Positions 9,301-16,316 of a stretch of 64,000 nt of DNA are shown in pieces (position 1 is the stretch's first letter; every line of letters starts with the position of its first letter). The notes beneath the pieces were generated by a model. The model had not been told where the DNA came from. It saw nothing but the letters and a program-made list of their open reading frames with translations, and did no database searches. This stretch comes from Archangium gephyra (GTDB lineage Bacteria > Myxococcota > Myxococcia > Myxococcales > Myxococcaceae), in contig QFQP01000009.1 in NCBI GenBank assembly GCA_003243425.1, forward strand, positions 62,001-126,000, in the 5' to 3' direction. The position numbers and the translations under genes are program-made.

Positions 9301-10866
9301 CTTCAGGCGGAAACGAAGGTCGTCGAAGGCAAGCTGAACGATGCCGTTCCGCTCTTCGAAGAAGCGCTCAAGGTCGACCCCAAGAACCCGTTCACCAACA
9401 GCCACCTCGCGCTCACGTACATGCAACTGCACCAGCCCGAGAAAGCCGCGCCGCTGTTCCAGGTCGCGGTGGCGGCCACGCCCGAGAGCCTCGAGAACAC
9501 CGAGGGCTACCTCAACGCGCTCATTCAGCTGGGCCGGATGGACGAGGCGACGCGCGTGATGGCCGACGCGAACACCCGCTTCCCCGGCAACGCCATGCTC
9601 TCGTACCTCTCGGCGCGCGTGGCCGATTACCTGGGCAACACCAAGGAAGCCGAAGAGGCGTACAAGCGCGCGATCGCCGCCGACCCGAAGATCATCGACT
9701 CGTATCTGTACCTCTCGCGTCTGTTCATGAAGTACCGCCGCTACGCGGAGGCCGCGCCGGTGCTCGAGCAGGGCCTCAATCAGGCGCCCGACAACGCGGC
9801 GATGCGCGTCGGCATGGGCGAGCTCGCGCTGCACGAACGCGACATCGATCGCGCCGAGCGGGAGTTCAAGAAGGCCATCGAACTCAACGCCTACGACGCT
9901 GATGCCTACCTCGGTGCGTCACGCGTGAGTCAGGAGCGCGGCAAGTTCGAGCAGGCGGCCAAGGAGGTCGAGAAGGCGCTCGAGCTGAACCCGCGCATCA
10001 CCGGTGGCCGCATGGCGCGCGGCATCGCGCTGTGGAAGCTGGGGCGTCTCGACGAAGCGGTCGTCGAGCTCGATGCGGCGCGCGAAGCCGAACCGAAGAA
10101 CGTGCAGATCATCGTCACGCTCGGCGCGGTGAAGTTCGACAAGGGTGACCTCAACGGCGCCGTCGAGCACCTCAATGCGGCGCTCATCTCTGAACCCGGT
10201 AACGCGAACGCCAATTTCTATCTGGCGCGGGTGAAGAACGCGAAGCAGGAGCACACGCAGGCGATCGAGGCGATGAAGCGCGCGCTCGACTACGACTCCA
10301 AGAACCCGCTCTACCTGTACTGGTACGGCCGGATTCTCGCCGACGCGCGCAAGAGCGACGACGCCATGGCGGAACTGCAGAAGGCGCTCGACGTGGAGCC
10401 GAAGTACGCCGACGCGTTGGAGGCGATGGGCAAGATCTCCTTCGACCGCAACGACTTCGACAAGGCGGTCGGCTTCTACGAGAAGGTTCTGACCATCGAT
10501 CCGAAGCGCAACACCACGCGCGCGCTCATCGGCGACGCGCAGATCAAGATGGAGGACTGGGGCGCGGCGATCGCGAGCTACCAGAAGGCGCTCGAGGAAG
10601 ACCCTTCGCTCACGCAGATCTATTCGAAGCTCGGCGCGGCGTACCACGAGAAGCGCGAGCTTCCGAAGGCGGTCAGCTGGTACACGAAGGCCGTCAAGGC
10701 CGAGCCGGAAAACGCTGACGCGTGGCTGTCGCTGGGCTACCTGCTGCAGGACACGAACAAGAAGAAGGACGCCATCACCGCGTTCAGGAAGTACCTGGAA
10801 CTGCGTCCTGATGCCGACAACAAGAAGGAAGTCGACGATCAGATCTACTTCCTCCAGGAAAAGTAA
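6376..10866 (+). CDS. Giant zinc-ribbon / GYF / TPR membrane protein with proline-rich repeats
   Basis: 1496 residues. Order: an MJ0042-type zinc ribbon (C5, C8, C28, C31); a low-complexity segment of about 500 residues built from [IV]PLPG motifs (14 exact copies) and later GGFDFSEAPP-like units (8 copies); a GYF_2-like domain near 590-650 (RRFHVKRRSGKVFGPFEEA); a transmembrane helix near 704-728; then roughly 700 residues of TPR repeats to the C-terminus. The likely topology is a long disordered cytoplasmic arm carrying the GYF module and a periplasmic TPR superhelix. GYF modules bind proline-rich peptides, so the protein might bind its own arm or that of a partner. serS starts 15 bases after its stop. 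The molecular function is not known. Confidence 0.85.
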   Translation: MKVTCPTCSSVLNIDDKKIPAGGARIKCPTCQNVFPVKPAGYTSSPSGAVPLPGISAPAPQKQAWEEESTRVASVPLPGAAIPGATTISAPPTNVKLPPIKSSPSSTGAIPLPGISAPPAQRQPWEEESTRVASIPLPGISAPAPQKQAWEEESTRVASIPLPGISAPAPQKQAWEEESTRVASIPLPGAAPQPSTDFDFGGSIPLPGSSAAPTAIAPAYEPPPLPKSTAIAPPWSPSDNAIPLPGAGHDDIPVDDGFAVPLPGNDVPLDDGYSTQSIPLPGAGGGYDDSIPLPGSGGGYDDSIPLPGSGEPAATDDSIPLPGSGGYDNSIPLPGSYSGSTSSIPLAGSDFAMDEDAVALPGQQQTSLVDSYDPNEPAVPLPSSTGFDLSEAPPTSGGFDFSEAPAPVSAGFDFSEAPPPPAPGGFDFDAAPPAPAPIAGGFDFSEAPPPAAPPPLSGGFDFSAPPGAAPGGFDFDAAPPPPSGSAGGFDFSEPPMPPAPAPAPKSSPSAPPAAPMSFGEVDFGGGGDLEFDPTGGAPPPGPAIDELEADLSAPIPQAAQAPAGPVDGLEMLSFIDRTAKEAGAKPDELLNVRRFHVKRRSGKVFGPFEEAVIVKMLEDGQLLGNEEVSLDSEHWQAIGSEPAFQAVINRLMETPARSTTQMGMQQVDENRGPSMDRLKQLYEGRMAAVAVVQGKEPVPFKKRLPFIVLGVLIATVLAGGIISGIATPYGFFALKLLFPAKVKPDTREYGYLQVARKGFLQDTWKSYKLAKDSANQALAVKEYPEARAVWAQAVFYLDRKYGKADPAELEQARNSIVDIRLLGEKHPEVLKTEAALALTDKNADAALVSIADAVARDGDDLESLFLRAEAYLLKKQPAQARAEFEAILKKDPKSAKALHGLGLIHKAQNELAEASGRFAEALEADPAHLSSAVELGELVIVRKKEIAPGTELLDSALTEEGRTTLSPGTLGKALALQAETKVVEGKLNDAVPLFEEALKVDPKNPFTNSHLALTYMQLHQPEKAAPLFQVAVAATPESLENTEGYLNALIQLGRMDEATRVMADANTRFPGNAMLSYLSARVADYLGNTKEAEEAYKRAIAADPKIIDSYLYLSRLFMKYRRYAEAAPVLEQGLNQAPDNAAMRVGMGELALHERDIDRAEREFKKAIELNAYDADAYLGASRVSQERGKFEQAAKEVEKALELNPRITGGRMARGIALWKLGRLDEAVVELDAAREAEPKNVQIIVTLGAVKFDKGDLNGAVEHLNAALISEPGNANANFYLARVKNAKQEHTQAIEAMKRALDYDSKNPLYLYWYGRILADARKSDDAMAELQKALDVEPKYADALEAMGKISFDRNDFDKAVGFYEKVLTIDPKRNTTRALIGDAQIKMEDWGAAIASYQKALEEDPSLTQIYSKLGAAYHEKRELPKAVSWYTKAVKAEPENADAWLSLGYLLQDTNKKKDAITAFRKYLELRPDADNKKEVDDQIYFLQEK
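6523..6942 (+). repeat. 75-base tandem coding repeats (PLPG...WEEESTRVAS cassette)
   Basis: Four copies of a 25-codon unit: 6523-6597, then 6703-6777, 6778-6852 and 6853-6927, the last three head to tail with no spacer. Each encodes [IV]PLPGISAP followed by Q[KR]Q[AP]WEEESTRVAS. The last two copies are nearly identical at DNA level, so they probably arose by recent slippage or unequal exchange and copy number may vary between strains. Confidence 0.9.
7531..7860 (+). repeat. GFDF-type degenerate coding repeats
   Basis: Eight spaced copies of a GFDF/GFDL core followed by SEAPP, DAAPP, SAPP or SEPP, separated by proline/alanine linkers of variable length. The spacing is irregular, unlike the 75-base cassette upstream. 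Each core pairs two aromatic residues with acids in a disordered background, a pattern often used as a short linear binding motif; that role is inferred. Confidence 0.8.
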
Positions 10867-10881
10867 GAGGAGCCGTCCGCC

Positions 10882-12147
10882 GTGCTGGACTTGAAGGAAG
10901 TCGCCAAGAACTACGACGCCGTCGTCGCCCGCCTGCAGACCCGTTCGGGCACGCTCGACCTGAGCCGCTTTCAGGCCCTGTTCGCTGAGCGCAAGAAGCT
11001 CTTCATCGAGCTCGAGGCCAACCAGGCGTCGAAGAACAAGGCGCAGGAGCAGATGAAGACCGACCCCGAGAAGCGCAAGGAGCTTGGCGCTTCGATGAAG
11101 GAGCTGGGCGTCGTCATCAAGGATCAGGAAGCGAAGTTGAAGGCGCTCGAAGAGGAGCTCAACGCGCTGATGCTCCACGTGCCCAACGTGCCGCACGAGT
11201 CAGTGCCGGTCGGCGCCGATGAACACGGCAACCAGGTGGTGAAGACCTGGGGCGAGAAGCCTTCGTTCCTGTTCACGCCGCGCCAGCACTTCGAGATCGG
11301 CGAGAAGCTCGGGCTGCTCGATTTCGAACGTGGCGTGAAGGTCGCCGGGCCGCGTTTCGCGTTCAGCAAAGGCGCGTTGGCGAAGCTCGAGCGCGCACTC
11401 GTCGCGTTCATGATCGACCAGCACAACGCGCGCGGGTACCAGGAGCTGCTGACGCCCTACCTCGTCTCGCGCACGTCGATGACGGGCACGGGTCAGTTGC
11501 CCAAGTTCGAAGACGACGCGTTCAAGACGCAGGGCAGCCAGGAACTCTTCCTGATTCCCACGGCTGAAGTGCCGGTGACGAACTTCCACGCCGACGAGAT
11601 CATCGAAGAGAAGCTGCCGGTGAAGTACGTGGCCTTCTCGCCGTGCTTCCGTGCCGAAGCGGGCAGCGCCGGCAAGGACACGCGCGGGCTCATTCGCATG
11701 CACCAGTTCCACAAGGTCGAGATCGTGAAGTTCGCGCACCCGTCGACCTCTCTCGAAGAGCTCGACGGACTGGTGGCCGACGCGTGCAACATTCTCGAGC
11801 TGCTCAAGCTGCCGTACCGCGTGTCGTTGCTGTGCACCGGCGACATGGGCTTCGCGTCGCAGAAGACCTTCGATCTCGAGGTGTGGCTGCCGGGCCAGAA
11901 CGCGTACCGGGAGATCAGCAGCTGCTCGAACTTCGGCGACTTCCAGGCGCGCCGCGCCAAGGTGCGTTTCCGCCCGGCGCCGGGGGAAAAGCCGCTGCTG
12001 GTGCACACGCTCAACGGCTCCGGCCTCGCGGTCGGCCGCACGGTCGTGGCGATTCTCGAGAACTTCCAGCGTGAAGACGGTTCGGTCGCGCTGCCCGAGG
12101 TGCTGTGGCCGTACATGGGCGGGCTGAAGGAGATCGTCGCAGGTTGA
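10882..12147 (+). CDS. serS: Seryl-tRNA synthetase
   Basis: 421 residues from a GTG at 10882, with a TAAGAGGAG ribosome-binding region overlapping the stop of the preceding gene. The N-terminal third (about 1-110) is the coiled-coil arm that grips the long variable arm of tRNA-Ser. The class II core follows, with motif 2 at FSPCFRAEAGSAGKDTRGL and motif 3 near HTLNGSGLAVGRTVVAILEN. Length matches the bacterial family. It attaches serine to tRNA-Ser, and to tRNA-Sec where present. Four tRNA-Ser genes with different anticodons lie immediately downstream on the same strand. Confidence 0.98.
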   Translation: MLDLKEVAKNYDAVVARLQTRSGTLDLSRFQALFAERKKLFIELEANQASKNKAQEQMKTDPEKRKELGASMKELGVVIKDQEAKLKALEEELNALMLHVPNVPHESVPVGADEHGNQVVKTWGEKPSFLFTPRQHFEIGEKLGLLDFERGVKVAGPRFAFSKGALAKLERALVAFMIDQHNARGYQELLTPYLVSRTSMTGTGQLPKFEDDAFKTQGSQELFLIPTAEVPVTNFHADEIIEEKLPVKYVAFSPCFRAEAGSAGKDTRGLIRMHQFHKVEIVKFAHPSTSLEELDGLVADACNILELLKLPYRVSLLCTGDMGFASQKTFDLEVWLPGQNAYREISSCSNFGDFQARRAKVRFRPAPGEKPLLVHTLNGSGLAVGRTVVAILENFQREDGSVALPEVLWPYMGGLKEIVAG

Positions 12148-12153
12148 AAAGAA

Positions 12154-12178
12154 AACCCTTTGCAGTCGTCGAAGGGTT
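12154..12178 (+). terminator. Weak hairpin after serS
   Basis: Perfect 7-base arms AACCCTT / AAGGGTT with an 11-base loop, starting 7 bases after the serS stop. No T-run follows, so this is at best an attenuator. Readthrough from serS into the tRNA genes is plausible. Confidence 0.3.
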
Positions 12179-12241
12179 CCTGTACTGGGGGCGCCCCCGT
12201 TGTCCGAAGTGGATGTCAGGGGCGTCGGTCACGGGACGTAA

Positions 12242-12328
12242 GGAGCAGTGGCCGAGCGGCTGAAGGCGGCGGTCTTGAAAACCGCAGACGCTGAAAGGCG
12301 TTCGTAGGTTCGAATCCTACCTGCTCCG
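12242..12328 (+). tRNA. tRNA-Ser (anticodon TGA)
   Basis: 87 bases with acceptor stem GGAGCAG/CTGCTCC and discriminator G. The anticodon stem GCGGT/ACCGC encloses loop CTTGAAA (anticodon TGA). It has the long variable arm expected of class II tRNA and a T-loop GGTTCGAATCC. CCA is not encoded. It reads UCA and, by wobble, other UCN codons. Confidence 0.97.
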
Positions 12329-12344
12329 TAGGAAGTTGGTTCTT

Positions 12345-12362
12345 TGACAGGACGTCTTGTCA
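12345..12362. promoter_or_regulatory. Dyad between two tRNA-Ser genes, with TTGACA
   Basis: In the 43-base spacer, TGACAG-GACGTC-TTGTCA forms a near-perfect 18-base dyad. The overlapping TTGACA at 12344-12349 looks like a -35 box, but I find no good -10 box at the right distance. It may be a processing hairpin, an operator, or chance. Confidence 0.25.
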
Positions 12363-12371
12363 TTTCGCTGT

Positions 12372-12458
12372 GGAGCGATGGCCGAGAGGCTGAAGGCGCA
12401 GGTTTGCTAAACCTGTATACTCGTAAGGGTATCGAGGGTTCGAATCCCTCTCGCTCCG
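12372..12458 (+). tRNA. tRNA-Ser (anticodon GCT)
   Basis: 87 bases with acceptor GGAGCGA/TCGCTCC and discriminator G. The anticodon stem CAGGT/ACCTG encloses loop TTGCTAA (anticodon GCT), reading AGC and AGU. A long variable arm with inverted TATACTC...GGGTAT is visible. CCA is not encoded. Confidence 0.97.
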
Positions 12459-12485
12459 CACACCGGTGCAATTGGTTGGAAAAAA

Positions 12486-12559
12486 GCTCCCTTAGCTCAG
12501 CTGGATAGAGCGTTGGACTACGAATCCAAAGGCCGGAGGTTCGAATCCTCCAGGGAGCG
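12486..12559 (+). tRNA. tRNA-Arg (anticodon ACG)
   Basis: 74 bases with acceptor GCTCCCT/AGGGAGC, anticodon stem TTGGA/TCCAA and loop CTACGAA (anticodon ACG). The wobble adenosine of this tRNA is the standard bacterial substrate of TadA, which makes inosine so that CGU, CGC and CGA can be read. tadA begins 22 bases downstream on the same strand. CCA is not encoded. Confidence 0.97.
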
Positions 12560-12581
12560 CTTTTCACCGCCAGATCTTTCG

Positions 12582-13067
12582 ATGCAGAGCAATACAGACA
12601 TCGATGTGGGCTTCATGCAGCAAGCGTTGGAGCTTGCGAATGAAGCAGCACGTTTGGGCGAAGTGCCAGTAGGCGCTGTCGCCGTCAAAGAGGGCCTCGT
12701 CGTTGGGCGTGGCTACAACCGTCGGGAAATCGATCGCGACCCCTTCTCTCACGCTGAGTTCAACGCGATGAAAGAAGCTGCGGCAACGGTCGGGGTCTGG
12801 CGGCTCACTGGAGTCACCGTGTACGTAACCCTGGAGCCCTGCGCGATGTGCGCGGGAGCCCTGGTTCAATCTCGGGTGTCTCGTCTGGTCTATGGAGCCA
12901 GCGACCCCAAGGCCGGTGCGGTTGGATCTCTGTATGATCTGGCGCGAGAACCCCGACACAATCATCGGGTTGAAGTGACGAGCGGCGTGTTGGCAGAGTC
13001 GTGCAGTCTGGTACTGAAAGAATTCTTCGCGGGTCTTCGGGCTCGACGCAGCAAAACAACAGAATAA
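12582..13067 (+). CDS. tadA: tRNA(adenine34) deaminase
   Basis: 161 residues from the ATG at 12582; an open frame extending upstream would overlap the tRNA-Arg gene and is not the start. It has the zinc deaminase signature HAEFNAMKEA (histidine ligand and catalytic glutamate) and PCAMCAGALVQSRV (two cysteine ligands), and the TadA-type SDPKAGAVGSLYDL segment. It converts adenosine-34 of tRNA-Arg(ACG) to inosine. A hand count of bases 12601-12720 gives about 60 percent GC, lower than 72 percent in a 60-base sample of serS. It sits between tRNA genes and is probably co-transcribed with its own substrate. Confidence 0.95.
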   Translation: MQSNTDIDVGFMQQALELANEAARLGEVPVGAVAVKEGLVVGRGYNRREIDRDPFSHAEFNAMKEAAATVGVWRLTGVTVYVTLEPCAMCAGALVQSRVSRLVYGASDPKAGAVGSLYDLAREPRHNHRVEVTSGVLAESCSLVLKEFFAGLRARRSKTTE

Positions 13068-13077
13068 GTCTCAAATT

Positions 13078-13164
13078 GGAGAGCTGGCCGAGTGGTCGAA
13101 GGCACCTGACTCGAAATCAGGCATACCGGTAACGGTATCTAAGGTTCGAATCCTTAGCTCTCCG
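13078..13164 (+). tRNA. tRNA-Ser (anticodon CGA)
   Basis: 87 bases with acceptor GGAGAGC/GCTCTCC and discriminator G. The anticodon stem CCTGA/TCAGG encloses loop CTCGAAA (anticodon CGA), reading UCG. The variable arm pairs ATACCG with CGGTAT. It starts 10 bases after the tadA stop. CCA is not encoded. Confidence 0.97.
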
Positions 13165-13178
13165 CTCCATAGTCCCCA

Positions 13179-13265
13179 GGAGAGATGGCCGAGTGGCTGA
13201 AGGCGCACGCCTGGAAAGCGTGTGTACCTGAAAGGGTATCGTGGGTTCGAATCCCACTCTCTCCG
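13179..13265 (+). tRNA. tRNA-Ser (anticodon GGA)
   Basis: 87 bases with acceptor GGAGAGA/TCTCTCC and discriminator G. The anticodon stem CACGC/GCGTG encloses loop CTGGAAA (anticodon GGA), reading UCC and UCU. With the other three tRNA-Ser genes this covers all six serine codons. CCA is not encoded. Confidence 0.97.
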
Positions 13266-13290
13266 CTCGCAGCTCTCTTGATGGTTTCAA

Positions 13291-13382
13291 CTTCTGGTCA
13301 GGGCAACGCGGGGCCGTGAACCCCGCCAGGTCCGGAAGGAAGCAACGGTAGCGTTACTTCGCGTGTGTCCTGGCCGTCCCTT
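13291..13382 (+). ncRNA. ffs: Signal recognition particle RNA (small bacterial 4.5S type)
   Basis: The conserved SRP core CAGGTCCGGAAGGAAGCA lies at about 13326-13343, including the GGAA tetraloop that binds Ffh. The outer helix pairs GGTCAGG (13296-13302) with CCTGGCC (13369-13375). Exact transcript ends are estimated. The RNA pairs with Ffh protein to deliver inner-membrane proteins to the Sec machinery. It closes the tRNA cluster on the same strand. Confidence 0.93.
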
Positions 13383-13385
13383 TAG

Positions 13386-13415
13386 AAAGCCTCGTCCCTC
13401 CACGGACGGGGCTTT
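13386..13415. terminator. Bidirectional terminator hairpin after ffs
   Basis: 12-base arms AAAGCCTCGTCC / GGACGGGGCTTT (one G-T wobble) with a 6-base loop, lying between ffs (plus strand) and the convergent mannosyltransferase (minus strand). Both flanks are A/T-rich (TTTAG before, CGACTTTCT after), so it could end transcription in either direction. Confidence 0.75.
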
Positions 13416-13422
13416 CGACTTT

Positions 13423-14973
13423 CTACCGACCGTAGAGCGTCGCCTGACCGCGTACTTCGATGACGTGGAAGCCGGCGGCTTTGAACGCCGCGTCGGTCGC
13501 CGCATCACGAGCCGTCTCGCCGCCGTTGGCCCAGTAGAGGCCACGGTTGAACCGCGGGTCGCGCGCCGCCATCTGGAAGCAGCCCTGATTCGGGAAGTCG
13601 CACGTGCACCAGGGGATGTTCTTCCCCAGGTAGAAGAAGCCCGGCGCGCCCCAGATGCCTTCGTTCACGATGAAGAAGCCCGTCGCTTCGGAGGCGACCG
13701 CGCGCGTGAGCTGAAACTGCTCTTTTCGCTGCACGTCGTACGGCGTCGGCACCACGAAGAAGACGAGGCCGAGTGCGGCGACGAGACCTGCCGCCGGGCG
13801 ATGTTGCAGCGCCCACCTGGCGAACGCGGGCGCACCAGCCACCGTGAGCAACACCAGCGTCGGGTAGAGAAAGCGATCTTCTTTGTGCGCGGTCGCGCTG
13901 ACGATGAGCGCGTAGCCGACGGCTGCAGCAACGAAGAGCGACGGCTGAAGGCCAGCCCGGTCCAGGAGCAGCACCGAGAGCGCGGCGATGGCCACCAACG
14001 CCAACCACGGTGCGGCCCAGTGCTCTTTCCACGCGAGGCCCGCAGCCGCAGCGCCGAGCAACAGGGCGATCGCCAGCGGTTGTTTCCACGCGCGCTCTCG
14101 CGCCATCAGCACGAAGCCGAACACGGCGAACGGCGCGACGAGCAACTTCGGCAGGTACGCCCAGAATGGGCTGGCGCCGTACTGCGCGGCCGCCGCACCC
14201 GAGGTCACGTTGAAACGCACGTAGTGAATGAACGAGTGGAACCACTCGCCCCAGGTGAAGAAGTCGAGCGCGCCCAGCGCCAACGCGACGACCAGACCGC
14301 CGACGTTCGCACCCGCGAACGTCTTCCAACGCCGTTCGACCAGCAGCCACACCATGGCCGGCAGAATCACGGCGGCCGAACCGTAGCGGGCGACCTGCGC
14401 GCAGCCGAGCAACGCGCCCCCGAGCGCCCACCACGCGGGCTTCACGTCGCGCGCGTCGAGTCGCTCGAGCCCCCAGACGAGGAAGGCGACCGAGAACGCT
14501 TCGGACATCGTGCGCCCGCCGAACCACACCACCGGCGCGTACAGCGCGACGAGCCACACCGCGATGCGCGCGGCCGGAGCTGAGACGCGGCGCGCGACCA
14601 GGCGCCACACGGCAGCCAGCATCGCGGCGTGCAGGGCGAGCTGGGGAACTTCGGCGAGAAGCCGGCGCGCCCAGACCGACGAGAGACCGACGGCATCACC
14701 GAACTTGAAGAGCACCGACAGCAGCAGCGGCACCGACCAGTTGCGAATGCCCCACGGCTGCACCGCGGTGGCGGCGTTGGGAGGCACCTGCCACTCCCAC
14801 GGAACGATGCCGTAGCCGAAGGCCTTGAAGATGCCGATCTCGAGCGACTGGTAGACCTCGTCGGGGTGCAAACGCCCCGAGAGCACCACCGCGTGAATCG
14901 CCGCCGGCAACGCCGCCGCGAAGATCTCCAGCCAGGGCGTGCGCGTCGGGGGCGAGGTCGGTCGGTCGTTCAT
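13423..14973 (-). CDS. Alg9/PIG-B-like (GT22) polyprenyl-sugar mannosyltransferase
   Basis: 516 residues from the ATG at 14973; an in-frame GTG at 14997 is an alternative. It is polytopic, with about ten or more hydrophobic segments. The first lumenal loop carries HPDEVYQSLE followed by GYGIVPWEW, the hallmark of the Alg9/PIG-B/GPI-mannosyltransferase family, with the acidic pair typical of GT-C enzymes. GGRTMSEAFSVAF and VARYGSAAVILP follow. These enzymes use a lipid-phosphate sugar donor on the outer face of the membrane. The acceptor in this organism cannot be told. The GT2 synthase near 6 kb could supply a polyprenyl-phosphate sugar, which is speculation. Confidence 0.82.
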   Translation of the reverse strand: MNDRPTSPPTRTPWLEIFAAALPAAIHAVVLSGRLHPDEVYQSLEIGIFKAFGYGIVPWEWQVPPNAATAVQPWGIRNWSVPLLLSVLFKFGDAVGLSSVWARRLLAEVPQLALHAAMLAAVWRLVARRVSAPAARIAVWLVALYAPVVWFGGRTMSEAFSVAFLVWGLERLDARDVKPAWWALGGALLGCAQVARYGSAAVILPAMVWLLVERRWKTFAGANVGGLVVALALGALDFFTWGEWFHSFIHYVRFNVTSGAAAAQYGASPFWAYLPKLLVAPFAVFGFVLMARERAWKQPLAIALLLGAAAAGLAWKEHWAAPWLALVAIAALSVLLLDRAGLQPSLFVAAAVGYALIVSATAHKEDRFLYPTLVLLTVAGAPAFARWALQHRPAAGLVAALGLVFFVVPTPYDVQRKEQFQLTRAVASEATGFFIVNEGIWGAPGFFYLGKNIPWCTCDFPNQGCFQMAARDPRFNRGLYWANGGETARDAATDAAFKAAGFHVIEVRGQATLYGR

Positions 14974-15023
14974 GAGAAGCGCGCGCACGACTAGCACGCG
15001 TGGAGTACAACGGTGCCCCCTGC

Positions 15024-16313
15024 ATGAGCGCCTGTCAGCACTGCGGCCGTGAACACCCGCCCGGAACCACGAACTGCCCAGCCACTGGAGACTCGATGCA
15101 GAGCCCCGGCGTCATCGGCACGCGCATCGACCGGTACCAGCTCGAGCGCCTGCTCGGCGCCGGCGGTTTCGGTTCGGTCTACCGGGCGAGGCACGTTCAC
15201 ACCGACGCGCACGTCGCGCTGAAGCTGCTCAAGAAGAGCCTCGGCGCTGATCAACAGATGATCGAGCGCTTCCTGCGTGAGGCGCGCGCGGCGGCTTCGG
15301 TCGGCAGTGAACACATCGTTCGCGTCACTGACGCAGGGCTCACGCCCGACGGGCAGGCTTTTCTCGCTCTCGAGTTTCTCGACGGCTGCGACCTGAAGGA
15401 GCTGGCGACACGCGACGCTCCCCTGCCCCACCAACGGGTGGCGATGCTGGTGTTGCAGGTGCTCGACGCGTTGGCGGCCGCGCATCAGAAGGGCATCGTT
15501 CATCGCGACATGAAGCCGGCCAACGTGTTCGTGGTGCGGCGCAGCGACGAGCGCGGCACCGAACGCGATTTCGTGAAGCTGCTCGATTTCGGCATCTCGA
15601 AGATGCACGGCGACGCGGGCACCTCGGGGCTGACGATGACCGGCGTGGCGATGGGCACGCCGGCGTACATGGCGCCCGAGCAGTTCTTCGACGCCCGCAG
15701 CGTCGACGCCCGCGCAGACCTCTATTCCGTCGCGGCCATGCTGTACGAATTGCTCTCGGGGCGGCTCCCGTTCGATGCCGAGAGTTATGCGCACCTCATC
15801 GTCAAGGTGCGCACCGAGCAACCGGCGCCCCTTCACCAGCTGGTGGCCGACGTGCCCTTGCCGCTCGCGCAGGTGGTGATGGTCGGCCTCGCGAAGGAGC
15901 CGCACCAGCGATGGCAGTCGGCGAAGGAATTCGCAGAGGCGATCCGTTCGGCGCTCAAGCTCCCGGCCGCGGGGAGCACGCCCGCATTTCTGCCGTCGAC
16001 CGAGCCCCCGCGCGTGATGGCGACGCCACCGCCTCAGGTGGCGGCAACGCCCGGGCTCGAAGGCACGCACACGCCGGCTGCGAGTGGTTGGGTGGCCTCG
16101 GGTGCGCCGCCCGCCATCGCGCCAGCGCCCGTGGCCCGCGTGGTGGGAGCCCCACCTGCACTCTCCACCCCAGCCGCGGCCGGCCCCGGGAAGGACAACA
16201 CGCTCAAGGTGGTGGTGATCATTCTCGCGGTCTTTGGCGTGCTCTTCGGCTGCTGCACGTGCAGCGCGATCATCGGCGCCAGTCAGGACACGCAGTCGTC
16301 GGTGGGCGAATAG
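15024..16313 (+). CDS. Ser/Thr protein kinase with N-terminal zinc ribbon and C-terminal membrane anchor
   Basis: 429 residues from the ATG at 15024; a GTG at 15000 is an alternative. The start MSACQHCGREHPPGTTNCPATG is a one-knuckle zinc-ribbon-like motif (CxxC...C). The kinase domain runs from about residue 33 to 300: GAGGFGSVYRAR, ALKLLKKS, HRDMKPANVF, LDFGISKM, GTPAYMAPEQ. A proline/alanine linker of about 100 residues follows, then a single helix near the C-terminus (VVVIILAVFGVLFGC) with a cysteine cluster CCTCS. The catalytic domain is thus cytoplasmic and anchored at its tail. It is divergent from the GT22 gene, and its stop lies 3 bases from a convergent gene. Substrate unknown. Confidence 0.92.
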   Translation: MSACQHCGREHPPGTTNCPATGDSMQSPGVIGTRIDRYQLERLLGAGGFGSVYRARHVHTDAHVALKLLKKSLGADQQMIERFLREARAAASVGSEHIVRVTDAGLTPDGQAFLALEFLDGCDLKELATRDAPLPHQRVAMLVLQVLDALAAAHQKGIVHRDMKPANVFVVRRSDERGTERDFVKLLDFGISKMHGDAGTSGLTMTGVAMGTPAYMAPEQFFDARSVDARADLYSVAAMLYELLSGRLPFDAESYAHLIVKVRTEQPAPLHQLVADVPLPLAQVVMVGLAKEPHQRWQSAKEFAEAIRSALKLPAAGSTPAFLPSTEPPRVMATPPPQVAATPGLEGTHTPAASGWVASGAPPAIAPAPVARVVGAPPALSTPAAAGPGKDNTLKVVVIILAVFGVLFGCCTCSAIIGASQDTQSSVGE

Positions 16314-16316
16314 CGC

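Noticed and set aside
12188..12199. GGGGGCGCCCCC as a terminator
   Set aside because: A perfect palindrome with no loop and no T-run; it cannot fold into a useful hairpin.
12342..12372. A full promoter for the second tRNA-Ser gene
   Set aside because: TTGACA is present but no acceptable -10 box lies 16-18 bases downstream; kept only as a low-confidence dyad.
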